DNA from: Atherix ibis
Lineage: Eukaryota > Arthropoda > Insecta > Diptera > Athericidae
Length of the DNA: 64,000 bases
Direction of reading: 5' to 3'
NCBI GenBank assembly: GCA_958298945.1
Contig: OY282606.1
Location: 52,713,920-52,777,919 of the forward strand
Made by a program: the position numbers and the translations under genes
Notes under the pieces: generated by a model
The model's input: the letters and a program-made list of their open reading frames with translations, nothing else
Told to the model about the DNA's origin: nothing
The model's database searches: none
Part shown: piece after piece, positions 43,300-56,305 of the stretch
How positions within the stretch are numbered: position 1 is the first letter of the stretch
How the letters are laid out: each line of letters starts with the position of its first letter

Positions 43300-46200
43300 C
43301 TGCATTTAAAAAAAGGGATGTCAGTCTACTCCACATGATGTTATACTTGAATGTAGTCCCATGAGGATTTATATCAAAAGAAAAGGGAGGTGCGGTTTTA
43401 GGGCGATCAGTATTTATACAGTGTCTTCAGAAGATGTCGCCCAATATTGCGTCAATGAAATAATTAAAAATATTTTTATATTAAGATAATTCTTAGAAGA
43501 TATAATTCCTTAAATAATGTTAAATGCTAAGAGAAATAGAGTTTTTCGAATTGACAAGCGACGGGTTTCGGGCTATGTGGAAGTTTTTATCAAAAGGCAG
43601 CTTTTGTGCATTATTAATATTTTTTTTTTGCATTCACCCATATTCTGACCTTCAGTAACCACGGTCATACCGTCTGCAATTCTCAGCTTCTCGTGGAATG
43701 TCACCATCCAGGGCCACGATCATGAGGCCTATATTAGTAAACAGGCTAAACTATTTTTTTTTTTAGTTTAATAGACTGTTTTTTCAAAGTCCTCTTTTCT
43801 GAATATTAAAAAAAAGGAATTTAAAAGGCAGTCCTATTTTTCAAATATTAATAAAAGGACTTTAATATTTTGTTTTATTTTTTAATGCTCAAAATTAGTT
43901 ATGCTTACTTGGGGTACCCATTACAGAAAATATTTTCTCATCCACCTTGCATATAAGGAGCTCACGCATCCAATTTTTATATATAGCATTATCCAATTTG
44001 TACTTTGAAAAGTAAATTTATGATTTTTATAATTCTACCATTATTCTACGAATATTAATTTTTAATTGCTTTAATTTACAAAATAGTGCAACGGCGTCAA
44101 ATTGCACAATTTTAGAGACCAATTTACACCACCAAATTTCAAAATTACGAATTCTGAGAATCCTTGGTGCAATAAAACAAAAATGTACTATGTTCTATAG
44201 CTTATAACACAGGTTTGTTAAAATAAGATACTATATATATTAAAATCTTTAATTTCAGATTAAAAATATTAGCTATTATATGGCCATAGGGCTCATAATT
44301 GACAGCAACGGTCTTTCCTTCTTTATTTTACAAGAAATACGGTCCAATGACATTTTTATATGAATGTGCACAGCAAACAGTTATATTTTGCATACACAGT
44401 AAGGTTTTATAGTTATTTGTAGATGTTCAGAGCCATATATATGCAAATTATGCTTATTAACCTTTCTATCTAGACGAACGTGAGCCTCATCGCTTTTTAG
44501 ATAGTTTTTATAATTTTACTATAATATTTATTAAAATGGCAATTTATAATCTAAACAAATATTATCTTAAATAATATTTATATTAAATTTTCGTTAAATG
44601 ACAAGCTTTACTTTTTAAAGTGTAAAATGGATAGATTGTTATAAGAGGAATTTATTTTTAAAAAATCGTGTGGGAGTCTCATCGTTCGATACTATTAATA
44701 AGATCTCGCTCTTAGAAGAAAATTGAACCCTTATGCAAATGTTCGAATATATGAATACCATATCTAGTTTTCTTTTATAATAAAAGTATTAAAAAAATTA
44801 AATACTTTTCTATAAATTGTTTTATTTTTCTTATCTTACACTTCTAAAATTAGTATAATTAATTATTGAATAGTTTTCATATAAGAATCCAAATAATTAT
44901 ATATTTAACTTTGACTAAAATAAAAACATTTACCTTTAACTTAATAGATTAAAAAAAAAGTCAGAAACACTCTCTCGAATCTTAAGTTTAACCTTCCAAA
45001 AGTGGTCAAATTACTTGATGGTCTTCTTCTTAATAAAAACAATAAAATACAATCTACAAAATATTAACAAATCAAAAAAAAACAAGAACATTTTCCAATA
45101 TGGCCATGAATAACAATCTCATTTCCATATTAAATTAAATAAAAACATCAACAACAAGAAAAATAAAAACACTCACAAAAAAAATTTAAAAGAAAACAAT
45201 TTTAAGAAAAGGAAACCGAGAAAATTTAGAGTTACTCTTGCCTTTTTAAAAGAAATTATCTCAATTTACCTTGACCCCAAAAGTTGACGATTATTTTCTA
45301 AATTTTGCGTAATATTTTCAAAAGCAAAAGAACCAATTTGGGCTCTTCTTTTGAACTCTTTCATTCGTTAGTGGTTTTTTGCTGTGGTCCCTTATAACTA
45401 TTTGTGTACAGTTGCTGCTGACCAATAAACTATCGAAATCAGGTCAAAAAATATTTGGCCTTAAATATCTTTTTTTCCTGTTGGCTTGTGTTAATGGAGC
45501 AAGTTCATTTACATAATTTCTGTACTGACCTTGATCTGCCAAGGCACATTTCCCTTTTTAATGGGATGTCTTTGAAATGCTATGCTATAAGCATAAAAGT
45601 AAAAATTTCACATTTTCAAAAAAATATGAACCAATTTCATTCGACAAGTCACGGACGATTTCTCCTTGTTATGAACGGTCATTAATATTTATTGAAGTGC
45701 GAATGTCCCTATCGTCATAGTCGTAACCGTTTTTAAGGCTGCTAAAGGGTTTTTTTCATTACATCATAACACTTTCGTTCATAGTGTTCTGATTTTAGTA
45801 TGTTTTGTTTTGTTTATTTTTCTTCTTTTTTGGTTTCTTTCTTATTTTCGTCTGTGGAATATTTATTTATTCTCAACAAAATCGTTTAATGTGTGAATGT
45901 CGAATTTTTTAAAAGAACAATTTCTATTTGATTATTAAGTAGATTCTCAATATAATCTAAATTACAAAGATACACATCATAAGTGAATATTTACTATGCA
46001 AACTAACTAATTCGTTACAAAACCATTGAACACATTACCGTGTAATTGAAAAGTGTGCCAATATAAACACGATACGAAGATAAGATATGATTATGATGGG
46101 AAAACTACAAATACAAGAATAACCGTACATTTTAAAAGGGTACAAAACTAATCCTCTTTGGATACAAGAGCTTACAAACCAAAGAAGAGTGTGTACTCAC

Positions 46201-46819
46201 AACGATGAAATTACTGCTGTTAATGGCATCTGGGAGGCTAATAAAAAATATTCACCATCACATCGTATCAATATATCAGTTAGACAGAGATATATATATA
46301 TATATAGACAGAGAAAGAAAGTGAGAGAGAGAGAGAGACAGTGGACTAACTTAATGAGTTGGAAACAATAAAAATAATTTTATGCTACTGTTAATCTTGC
46401 TTACCTGTTTCAGGCTAATAATTCCAAATTTTATTATTAAGACCCTTTCTGCACCCTTTACCCTCCTACACTCATCATAACTTAAAAAAAAACATTTTAT
46501 TAATAACTCACTCCTATTCACCTTTTAAAAAAAGTAAAAAAACAAACCGTTTATAAAGACCCAAAAAAAAAATTCCTTTCATAACAAATCTGCCTGCAGT
46601 AGAGATGAGAATAATTTAATAATAATATCATATAAGATAATAGCAACAACAAAAAATTAATTAGTTCATAAATAAATAAACTCCTTTTACTGAAAAAATT
46701 AATCAGACTGACATTACTGTGAGCGATCTAGCAACACTGAGGTGTTCCCCTCTCCATACAATATTTAATTTCGTCATCTACGGTAAGGTGCACTGAGCCT
46801 ACGGGGATTATTCCTTATC
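43300..46819. other. Unique A+T-rich DNA, no gene recognised
   Basis: About 3.5 kb. It contains a TA/GA simple-sequence run at 46284-46342. The frame at 45455-45685 relies on a TTG start and matches nothing. Confidence 0.55.
46284..46342. repeat. TA then GA microsatellite
   Basis: GATATATATATATATATAGA is followed by AGAGAAAGAAAGTGAGAGAG-type purine repeats. Confidence 0.85.
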
Positions 46820-47160
46820 GAGAGTATAAGTTTTTCGGTAGTATACAGTATTATTGGGGTGGTCAAGAAGCAAAAAAGACGTAGCCCGCTCAACTGATGA
46901 AAGTGTGGAACGAGTGAGGGCTCTTGTGAGGTCAGACTGTCAATTAACATTGAACCTGGTTTAAAGAGTCAGAAATAGGGTTATATATAGATCAGATCGG
47001 TCTTGGGTGCTTCAACTTGACAAGCTTCCTATCACACGGTCATCTCCATCAACGAGATATTATCGGGAAAAAGATTCCTGTAATTCAAGAGCTCTCGACC
47101 GATAATAGTCGGTCGGTTGTTTGTTACTAAATTATTAACCAACCCTCCTTTCCTACAGCG
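46820..47160 (+). pseudogene. Mariner deletion remnant M4
   Basis: V.LGWSRSKKDVARSTDESV followed by ERVRALVRSDCQLTLNLV, directly RVRNRVIYRSDRSWVLQ, then frame-shifted YHTVISINEIL and GKKIPVIQE. A complete relative has about 150 codons between LTLNLV and RVRNRV, including the first catalytic Asp. The second-motif Asp is not recognisable. Shares the internal deletion of M1-M3. Confidence 0.6.
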
Positions 47161-47634
47161 ATTCCACATGATAGCGTCTAATTAAAATTCAAAGTCAATT
47201 TATTATTTTGAGGAATGTTTGCTGTGCACTAAAAACAAAATGTTACTAAATTTAAAAAAAAAAGAAAACATGTTTTACTTACGAGTAGCTTATTATTAGC
47301 ACTTTGCTCTAAATAAGTACATCAGAAATGTAGTTAATTAACTATTAATATTTTCATTTTTTTTTTTAAAAAACAAGAAATATTTGAAATTATGTTTAGT
47401 TAAAATAATCTAACATCAAGAAATAAATTATAAATTAAGACCTTTCATCAACATACTTAATTACAAACGTGATTGGCTACCGGAAAAATCCTCGTTATTT
47501 TCTGGTTTCTATTCGATTTTTTCCTTATTAATATTTCACTTATAAATTAAATGGGAAAAATGAATTATTTTTTTTAAATAATTTACTATTGAAAACTGTA
47601 GTTCTATTTGATTATTTTCCAGAACTAAAGGTAT
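47161..47634. other. A+T-rich DNA, no gene recognised
   Basis: Nothing recognised. Leads into the G+C-richer island. Confidence 0.5.
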
Positions 47635-47950
47635 ACGCACACATACGCGTGGTTACGCATAAAAAACACGCTTCAGAAACGTTACGAACAAGTAACAATG
47701 GCGACACAGAAAACCACATCACGCACTACCGGTTACCAACGCAACGAAACGCAACGCATTGCTACATGACGCGGAACGCCATACAACGCTTCCGTTACTT
47801 CTCCAACGAGCCATTGCTCGGCTGCCATTTCTGTTGCCGACGGCACACTCGACTAAGATCGTGAAGATTGTTGATTTGCATCTCATTGGACTTGCCGGCG
47901 GCCATACAAAATCTACAACCACGCCTTCTCGCCATCGCTCATATTCTCTT
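47635..47950. other. G+C- and CpG-richer island, no gene recognised
   Basis: About 315 bp with a clearly higher G+C and CpG content than the surrounding several kilobases, including CGCAACGAAACGCAACGC. Overlapping open frames exist on both strands (47589-47864 plus, 47719-47961 minus) but neither looks like a known protein. It could be a 5' exon, a promoter-proximal region or other functional non-coding DNA. No splice or start signal decides among these. Confidence 0.4.
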
Positions 47951-50058
47951 CGCTTTAACATTTCTCATTACAATAAGCCCAAAAAAAAACTTTCTCGTTA
48001 TGGGAAAAATGCCGAAAAAAGAACTTACAACAATAATAATTAAAAATAGAAACAGACAAAATAATAAATTTTCAATAATATTATTAAATAAATAAATTGT
48101 ATTTTTAATTATTTTATTGGACATTATCGTTTGTCTTTCTTGCACCGAACGAGACGAGAGCAGCACATTGAATACATTCAGAAAATCATTGAAAATTAAT
48201 TTCGCGCATTCCCGCATAATAAATCTTCTCTTAATGAGCGGATAATTATTGGAATTGAATAATTTTTTAACGCCGATACGCCAATAAATACGAATCTACA
48301 AACATTGATAATTGGCCACAATACATTCACACAGCCATCCATTTATATATATACTCATCCGCCATGGCACAATTCAAAGACATTTTATGAGCAAATAATT
48401 TTCAAACAATAAAATTATCAGAAAAAGACATGTGCTTATATTCGTTTCAGTGTTTTCTTTAAATAAAAACTAAATAAAAAAAACTAACAAGATTCAATGA
48501 ATAATAATAATAATAAAAATAAATAAAAAAATACCGAGAATATGCCATTTTATTGCACTTTGATTTATTTTATTTACTCACGGTTAGGTAATGTTTCTCA
48601 TTAAGAAAATTATTTTATAGCCAATCGGAGCGGGAAGAGAGTTGAGAAAGAGAAATGAAAAATGATAGCAATTATTTTCTTTTAATTTTATTGATTTCTC
48701 TTTATAGTATTTATTATTATAATTAACACATAAGAACTCTTTCCAAATTTATTGTACATCTAAAAAGATAGAATAGAATAAAATTATTTTAGGTGTTATT
48801 TTTTAATTTCATCGAAAATTACTCTCTTTAAATGAAATATTTCCATATAAAATGAAATATTTTCATTTAAATGAAATATTTTTCATATTTACAGAATTTT
48901 TTAAATATTATATTTTATTCAAGATTTTTTAATCGATTTTATAACAAATCCTCTTAGTTTGATCAGTTTTTATTAAGTGTACAGTTGGCTTATTTCTGAG
49001 TGCACTCATTTAATTCGGTACGATTTTAAGAAATCGAAGTGTAAGAAAATTTCTAATTAAAAAGTACATTATACACAATAAAAATTAATATTTGTTTCTG
49101 TATTTGTATGTATGTTCTCTGTTAATGCGATTGGGATGAATATTTGCATACTTCTTTAATTCGGTCTGAAATAGGCAACGAAAGTTTGCTTTTGTAAATA
49201 GCATTCAAAATTTTCTTTTTTTTTCTACAAGTTGTCGAAAATTAAATTGACCGATATAAGGACATAAGAAAAACGCAATCAATTGTGATCTATTCCAACC
49301 GCAAAAAACTGCGATAAATCCGCTATATCTCTTGATATTGAGGTGATCAAAATTGATCGTTGAAGTTAAGAAGGACTGGGAGCGGTTAGTACCGTTGAGG
49401 AACACCATGTGTCATACGTTTAAATAGTTGCTAAATGGCATTCATTATTGTGATGCTTAAAATTCTTATTTCGGTACTAATTTTACTTGAAAATTAATAA
49501 TGAAATTCGTATTTCAGTACTAATTTTACTTGAAATGTCGGTGGAAAAAATAGATTTTCAATTTTAATAATGAATTAAATGCATGAGAATTAAAATTTTG
49601 AAAACTTTTTAGTTGAGATTGATCCATTATTCACTAGATGGAGCATAAATGTATAGTGAAATTAAGTTATAGTAACAATTGCATTTCAACTCCCCGTTTT
49701 CTCCAGATCAGGTTTCGCTATTTGGGACTTTTATTGCTTCCAAACACGGAGAAATGGCTTTTGTGAATAGAAATTTGCGTCCAATTCTGAAGTTATAGCA
49801 CAAACTGAGACCTATTTTGCAGAGTTTGACAAATCGTATTTTTTTTATACCATCACAAAATACGGATGGTATAAAATATTTGAAATATCATTGGATAAAG
49901 TCAAAAGGAGACTATGTTCGGAAAAGTAAATCAATTTTTTTTGAATAAATTAATTCTTTGTTTCATTTATTACTGACTTATCATACTACACTCGTATTAA
50001 ATCAAAATTACTTTTTTTTATCCAAAATAGAAGAAAATAAAATAGAGGATAAACAATC
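47951..50058. other. A+T-rich DNA, no gene recognised
   Basis: About 2.1 kb. Contains AAATGAAATATT-type repeats at 48831-48890, the 44-bp-period duplication at 49459-49535, and a hairpin with 11-bp arms (TTTTATACCAT) near 49843-49876. Confidence 0.55.
49459..49535 (+). repeat. Two direct copies of a 33-bp unit
   Basis: AAATTC(T/G)TATTTC(G/A)GTACTAAT... at 49459 and 49503, period 44, with two mismatches. Confidence 0.85.
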
Positions 50059-50062
50059 TTAA

Positions 50063-51060
50063 CCCTTTCCGGTCTTGTGTCGAATTTCATTCGTCATCGA
50101 CTTCATTCCAGTCGTTCCTAAGTCGAATGTCATTCGACATTTTTTTTTCATTATTTATTTGGACTCCAGATGCGAGTGTACATTTTTTAAATTCTTTTTT
50201 TGTGAGAACGGTATTTTGGAAAGAGGATTGAATGGTTTTTCTAAACATTGAAATGTGTATTTATCTACCTTGAAATTCCTGGGTGTGATACAAAGTGGAT
50301 TGTTTTTGGGGCCGTTGGCAGCTTCACATTGTTCTGATCAAGAGTTACCGTCGAGATGTGCCCGTGTAAACAGTTTGAAATATATTACCGATAATTACTG
50401 TTATTCTAATTTTCAAATTATTAATTTACTGTTATTCTAAAAATTATGAACAAACGAATTTGAAAGAAATGATGAAGAATATATGAATGAACTGGACAGT
50501 GAATTTCGATTATTTGTTGGAAGTGAAAACGATAATATTTCTGATGTAGCGGATCAAAAATAAGCGAAGAAGAAAAGGAAACTATTTGTCTGATCCTGAA
50601 CCATCAAGCCACGCATACACACCAAACTATGATTCTAGTGGAGAAATAAATATTTGAATAGCACCACGAGTCTATAGAGTTTTGAGCAGGAGTGATGACA
50701 AATCAGATTTTTTCTGAGCAGGAGTTTTGACGAATCAGAGTTTTCCAGTCAAGATTATTACTTCCTGTTATCAGTATTAGCCGCCATGTACATGGAAAAA
50801 AGTTACTAACTATGATAATCATCGTGCAAATATGAATTTTTCTGTTGGTCAATGCCATTAGAATATTATCAACTGCTTTTTACTAAAGAATTTTGACAAA
50901 AAAATAAATTTTGAAACAAATAATTACGCTTTAATTATCCAAGCAACGAAGATGCTATCCAAACATTCAATTTGGAACAATTGGTTTCCTGTTACAGAAG
51001 AGGAGATGAAAGAACGGAAACCAGGTGGAAGAAAGGAAACCAGCTATATTTATGTAGGTA
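50063..51060 (+). mobile_element. piggyBac-like element, 5' part only
   Basis: TTAA (50059-50062) is immediately followed by CCCTTTCCGGTC, the expected piggyBac target plus terminal CCC(T)TT start. GTCGAAT(T/G)TCATTCG occurs twice near the end (50079-50093 and 50122-50136), as subterminal repeats often do. A transposase N-terminal region follows (50483 on). The element is cut off before the catalytic domain, where mariner sequence begins at about 51125. No right end was found. Confidence 0.65.
50483..51060 (+). pseudogene. piggyBac transposase N-terminal remnant
   Basis: ATG at 50483 opens MNELDSEFRLFVGSENDN in an acidic stretch typical of piggyBac N-termini. A stop follows after VADQK. Further on, with frameshifts: FDKKINFETNNYALIIQATK and IWNNWFPVTEEEMKE. 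The ETN.YA and W.P.T..EMK blocks mark the start of the conserved piggyBac domain, which sits before the DDD catalytic core. The core is missing. Target is TTAA in this family. Confidence 0.6.
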
Positions 51061-51866
51061 AATTGTTTCACTGCTATTATACTCTAGATTTATATATTGA
51101 CCTCATTATGCACCGTTTTATTTTATAATTTATTACCAATTTAAAGGTGGCTTTGTAATGCCTCTTAATAGAAGCTCTGGTCCCTATTAGCGCGAAATTC
51201 AACTAAGCGATTTTCACAATCTTCTTTTAATGCAAATTTATTATCACTAAGAACGTTTTGCAATGATAAAAAAATGGCAATCGTTTGGTGCCAGGTCCGG
51301 ACTGTAAGGTGGATACATCAAAAACTTTTCAGCCAAGGTCAAGGAGCTTCTGGCGAATCACTATTGTTGGCAGTAGAGCACTATGCTGGAGCACAACACT
51401 TCTCCTGTTGGCCAATATTGGCCGCTTCTGGTCAATTGCTAGCTTCAAACGGTCCAATTATTAACAGTAAAGATGCGAATTTAGTGTTTGGTCATATGGA
51501 AGCAGCTTATGCACATAGTAGATAATTCCTTTCCAGTTCCACCAAATGCACATCTTCCTGACCGTCAGTTCTGATTTGGCCACCGTTTGAGCCGGGTTCA
51601 TTTTGTTCCGTTTGGCAGATGCAAATTCAATCCATCATGATTTTTTATATTAATTCATGTGGCATCCTAACGTGGAGCTTCTTTTTTAATTAAGCTTATG
51701 CTGATGGTTTAAAACTGTTTGTCGATCTTTAGCTCCTGTCGATCTTTAGATTGTCGATCTTTAGCACCTGTGCGATGCTACAATAGCTAAAATGCCGGTT
51801 TACTTCGATTATTTGCATGATTTTATCGACATTTTCAACGACGGGCCTATCTTTGCGAGATATATA

Positions 51867-53010
51867 CCAGGTATATAAGCCTAAATCCGCTGTTTTTTAT
51901 TTAAAAAAAACATGTTTTTTTTAATAGAAAGCAAAACAAATTTATTCAAAGTACTTGCCCCCGCTAGCTACACATTTTTCCCATCTTTAAGGCAATTTGT
52001 TGATACCACGCCAAAAAATTCCCTATCTTTCGCGGAAAACCACTCATCAAACCATTTTCGGACGTCTTCGTAAGACGTTCGAAATCCATTTTTCGGAAGA
52101 GGCCAGGTCTGCTGAATAAGCGGGGGTGGGGTAGCACATCCCAGTTGAGTGTCTCCAAGTAGTTTCAGACCATTTTTGACGTGTCCAATGGTGCGTTGTC
52201 GTGGAGGAAAATCAGCTTGTCAGGTCTTTGTTGATAATCCGTCCTTTTTTCACGTAGAAGATACCCTGCTGATCCCACCAAAGACATCGTCTTCCGTCCG
52301 AAGCGGTTTGGTCTTGGGGAAGATGTTGATGGTTGGCCGGTATCAACCCACGATTTCTTGCGTTTAGGATTCTCAAAATATATCCACTTTTCATCGCCTA
52401 TCTTAATCCTAAGCAGGATAGACTTTCTTTTTTGTCTGGCGAGCAAGATTTCGCATGTGTTTTGGCGTCGCTCATCTGCCTATCGTTCAATTCATGCGCC
52501 ACCCATTTTCCGATTTTTTCAATCTTCCTCATGGCATGCAGACGCATGGAAATGGTTGGTAGAGTAACACCCAACTGCTCCATGAGCATTTTTTGGGATT
52601 GGGTATCGTTTTCGTCCAAAAGAGTCTGCAATTGATGGTCCTCAACCGTCCTAGGCCGATTTTCACGCTTCTTATCCCACAAGTCAAAATTGCCATCTTT
52701 GAACAGACAAAACCAATCTCGGCATGTTGTTTCCGATAAAGCACTGTTACCATAGGCCTTCATAAGCATTCGATGCGATTCGGCAGCCGATTTCTTCAAA
52801 TTGAAGTAGAAAAGCAGAGCTTTCCGCAAATGATAGATATGATTACCAAAGGAAAAATGTATGTTGTTGTACGAAATTGCTGACAATGTGTACTGATTAA
52901 TGTTGACAAATGTCAAACTCATAAAAAAAAGTATGGCGTGCTCATGGTAGCTTAACACGCTCACTCACGCCCTCTATGACCAAACAGCGGATTTAAGCTT
53001 ATACACCTGG
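51867..53010 (-). mobile_element. Mos1-like mariner nested inside another mariner
   Basis: A 1144-bp element with TA at 51865-51866 and 53011-53012. Ends are CCAGGTATATAAGC (left) and CCAGGTGTATAAGC (right, minus strand), the best-preserved pair in the window. Removing it joins the flanking SETMAR-like coding sequence in a sensible order, so it is the younger of the two. Confidence 0.85.
51942..52840 (-). pseudogene. Mos1-like mariner transposase, start codon lost
   Basis: The codon in the ATG position (complement of 52838-52840) is ATA. Then comes MRKALLFYFNLKKSAAESHR-like sequence, ending CRDWF, HTH2 around QLGVTLPTISMRLHAMRK and WVAHELNDRQ with a frameshift in the following block. GDEKWIYFENPKRKKSWVDT carries the first catalytic Asp. 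About 80 bp that would encode the CVWWDQ...YYEM to QLIKLHR region is deleted near 52260. FLHDNAPLDTSKMV keeps the second Asp but has Asp for the following His. The third motif is damaged. Stop at 51942-51944. Confidence 0.8.
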
Positions 53011-53154
53011 TATATCTTTATCATCAAAAATACCGGAACAGAATCGACGAAACCAAATTTGCGCGTAATTGACTTCGACAGTATCGAGAGCATAAAAACC
53101 ACTCATACTGAATTTTCTCTTTCTCATACTGAATTTTCTCTTTGTAACTTCCAT

Positions 53155-55399
53155 CTTTTACGAACTAAGAATTTTTTATAGTACAGAATTAGTTTATTTA
53201 ATTTCAATTTAATTATTTTATTGGCCTTTGTACTCCTGTCAATTGGAAAAAATAATCTGAAAGGTAAAATTCTAGATAAAATTATTATTCTAATAAAAAG
53301 TATTCCCTAATTCTATTAATGGACCTTATCCTTTGAATATTTGAGCTGTTCTTTAAAACCATTTTCAAACATGATTTCGGTATATTGAAGAGATATCAGG
53401 TCTTGGTATATTAAAAATGCACACAAACCGGATGCGCGGTGTGCTCAAAACTCATCAAAATTTTCCGGGAGATTTATAATTATTCTACTATTATCACGAA
53501 ATATACAAAAACAAGTATTTTTATATGAAACCGTATTTTGCAATGGTAAAAAATTAAAGTTTTGATGGTTTTGGACAAAATATTTTTTTTTCAAAATTAA
53601 TTACAAAAAAAAAATTGTTGAAAATTTTAAGAAAATACACTTTTTAATGTTTATTAAATAATTTGAAAAATGGTTTTTCCTTAAACTTTACAAATAACAT
53701 TTAAATAAAAATAAAACTTGATAAAAATTTCTAATGCCAATTCATAGGTTTTTAGGATTTTGTTACTTGGAAATACCAATTTGAAGGGATGGGATAATCT
53801 TGAATTTTTGTATTATTTTTGTCAAAATTTCTATTCAATTTATTTTATTTTATTTAATATTAAAAAATGATCATATCATAAGAACTATAAAAAAAATTCT
53901 CACAAAGAATTTTATTATTTTAACTCTTAAAACAAAACAAAAAATAAAAGAAAACAAAAAAAAAGACTCAAAATACTTTTGGCAAACTGTACTTATTTTT
54001 ATTTCCATCTAATCAGCTATAAAAATAAAAAGATTTTTCCACAATAATATTTAATTAAAATATTTTATGTTTTATAAAAATATCTATTCAAAATATTTAA
54101 TTTATTGTATTCAAATAAAATAAAATTTCTTATGATTTTTACTTATAGAAGAGTATTTTCTTATGAATTTTATTTAATTTTTTTTTTGCAAAGGAAATTC
54201 TATAAAAGAATATCTAATAAAGTTTGGATTTTTTCTGGGCTTTTATTTATGATAACAATAACAAAAATCTAAATTATATAAATAATAGCAATAAAACTGA
54301 ATAGAAAGTCTAATAAAAATAATCATTTTGATGACATTTATTACAAAATTGGTACCTCAGAGCACTATGCACTCGTTAATTGCAAAAATTCTCAAATTAA
54401 TTAAAGTCATAAATTTTTTTTTAAACTTATTTTAGAAAAACATCAGTTAAAAAATATTGAATATATTCTCTTAGAGCTATTTAGTTTGTTTTTTTTCATA
54501 TTACTCTATGATTATTTACTTAAAAGGATCATAAATAGTCACTTCTTTTTGTTGAATTTTTTGGATTTTGTCATAGCATAAATTGAAGAATTTGCTGAAA
54601 TACTTTCTAAAAATTTATTTAATGAATTTTTATTATTTGATTCTATCTTTTGCTAAAAGAAAATTGAGACATTATAATAATAAAATGTTAATAAACTAAT
54701 AAAATTGCATTAAAGAATGCAGAAAATAATTTACTTTTGAATACACCTTTTGTGAGGAATTCATCCTATTCTCGTGTTTGGTAAATAAAATCTATAAGCG
54801 AATGCATAATTTATATGATAATAAATTAAAAATCTTGTCATAAACTATTATTATTTAAGAAAAAATGAATAATCTTTATAATAAAATAATAGAAATTATT
54901 GAAACGGGGGTTTTTTTTTTTAGAGTGAATTTAATGTTTTTCCATTCTTTAGTAACAAGAGATGGTGTTAAATTTTAATGGAGTCTTTTTTTTAAATAAA
55001 TAATATCATACAAAAAATATTATAAAAATTAGAATATTAAATTAATAATTTTATTTACCGGTGTAGAAGGTATATTAAATTATTATGTATAAGAAAATCG
55101 CATCATTAATTTTTGCATAAAATATCTTTAATATGGGAATAAAAAAGGAGCAAAAAAAATTTTAATTATTTACAGTAAATACTCATAAATATATAATAAT
55201 TTTTTTGTTCAGCCTTAACAGTTATAAGGGCTAAAATAATTCTTTTTGCATATCAACATTTTTGACATTTCCTTGAAATTTAAAATAAATCCAATTTTCT
55301 TCTTTTAAAAGGAATGTTATATGAAATATGTTTAAAATTTAAGTATTGACTAAATTAATATTTTGAAGTATTAACTAGTGAATTAATATTTTATTCAAT
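53155..55399. other. A+T-rich unique DNA, no gene recognised
   Basis: About 2.2 kb, very A+T-rich. The Lys/Ile-rich frame at 53800-54012 is a composition artefact. Confidence 0.6.
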
Positions 55400-56305
55400 A
55401 AAATATTATCTAGTCTGATCCAGTACCCTTTACCATCTTTCTGGTAGTAGCATGATTCTACGCTCAAAAAATTTTTGTTTTTTGCTGGCAAAAAACTGAT
55501 CCAATTGATTTTTGAACTCCTCATTTTAATTAAACGTTTTACCGTCTAAAGTTTTTTGTAAAGATCAGAACAAACAATAATCGGAAGGTGCTAGGTCAGT
55601 ATATCCCATTCAAGCTCTAAAAGCTTTTTCCGAGTGGTCAAACTTATGTGTGGTTTCGCATTATTCTGTTGGAGCACTATATCTTTCCTATTGACCAATT
55701 CTGGCCTTTTTTCTTTAAGTGAATCATTCAATTTATCCAACTGATGATAGTACACTTCAGAATTGATCGTTATGTTGCTCGGTAGAAGCTCAAAATAAAC
55801 AATTCCTTTAAAATCCCACCAAACAGATAGCATAACCATTTTTTGATGAATATTGGCTTCCGAAGTGCTTTGAGCCGGTTAATCTTTTGTACTCCAAGAT
55901 CTTTTGCACCTAACATTGTTGTAGACAACCCATTTCTCGTCCCCAGTGATGATACGCTTCCAAAATCGATCATTTTCTTGGCGTTTGAGAAACAATTCAC
56001 AAACGTCAATGCGACGGCACAAATTTTTTTTCGTAAGAAGATGCGGAACCCATATGTCAAGTTTTGAGGCTAACATAGCCGTTTCAAATGATCATGAACA
56101 GTCAAATTTGATAAATTTAATCTCTCAGCGATCTCACGAGTTTTTATTCGCCGATTTACATCAATTAATACCTTTATTGTATCTTCATCAGCTTCAACTC
56201 GCCTTCCAGAACGTGGTGCATCTTTGATCAAAATTTGGCACTGCCGCTCACATAACACATCTTCTCCATACACATCGGATAATTTGTTTCTTCCTTGAAC
56301 ATCAT
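55400..56305 (-). pseudogene. Mariner transposase (cecropia-like), decayed
   Basis: On the minus strand from ATG (56303-56305): a damaged start, then DAPRSGRRVEADEDTIKVLI and DVNRRIKTREIAERLNLSNL (helix-turn-helix), then, after a frameshift, DIWVPHLLTKKNLCRRIDVC, IITGDEKWVVYNNVRCKRSW (first catalytic Asp present), WWDFKGIVYFELLPSN, NRKDIVLQQNNAKPHIS (the second Asp is Asn), LLELEWDIL, a small deletion, DLAPSDYCLF (third Asp present, frame shifted) and a tail QFFASKKQKFFERRIMLLPE. Terminal repeats could not be identified. Inactive. Confidence 0.75.

Larger units (their letters stand above)
51125..53154 (-). pseudogene. SETMAR/cecropia-like mariner transposase split by a nested mariner
   Basis: On the minus strand the start codon is at 53152-53154: MEVTKRKFSMRKRKFSM carries a small tandem duplication, then GFYALDTVEVNYAQIWFRRF and CSGIFDDKDI. 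At this point the Mos1-like element (51867-53010) interrupts with a TA duplication. It resumes at 51866 with SRKDRPVVENVDKIMQIIEV and NRHFSYCSIAQVLKID, a damaged stretch with three direct copies of GTCGATCTTTAG (51721, 51738, 51753), KKKLHVRMPHELI, and far downstream YPPYSPDLAPNDCHF, SLQNVLSDNKFALKEDCENR and GITKPPLNW. The part holding the first and second catalytic motifs is largely lost. This family is the one whose transposase was captured in primate SETMAR. Confidence 0.75.

Noticed and set aside
47589..47864. 91-codon plus-strand frame and 80-codon minus-strand frame in the G+C-rich island
   Set aside because: Open frames are expected where stops are rare. Neither resembles a protein family.
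51274..51525. 83-codon plus-strand frame MAIVWCQVRTVRW...
   Set aside because: Antisense shadow of the SETMAR-like mariner gene, whose minus-strand reading is recognisable.
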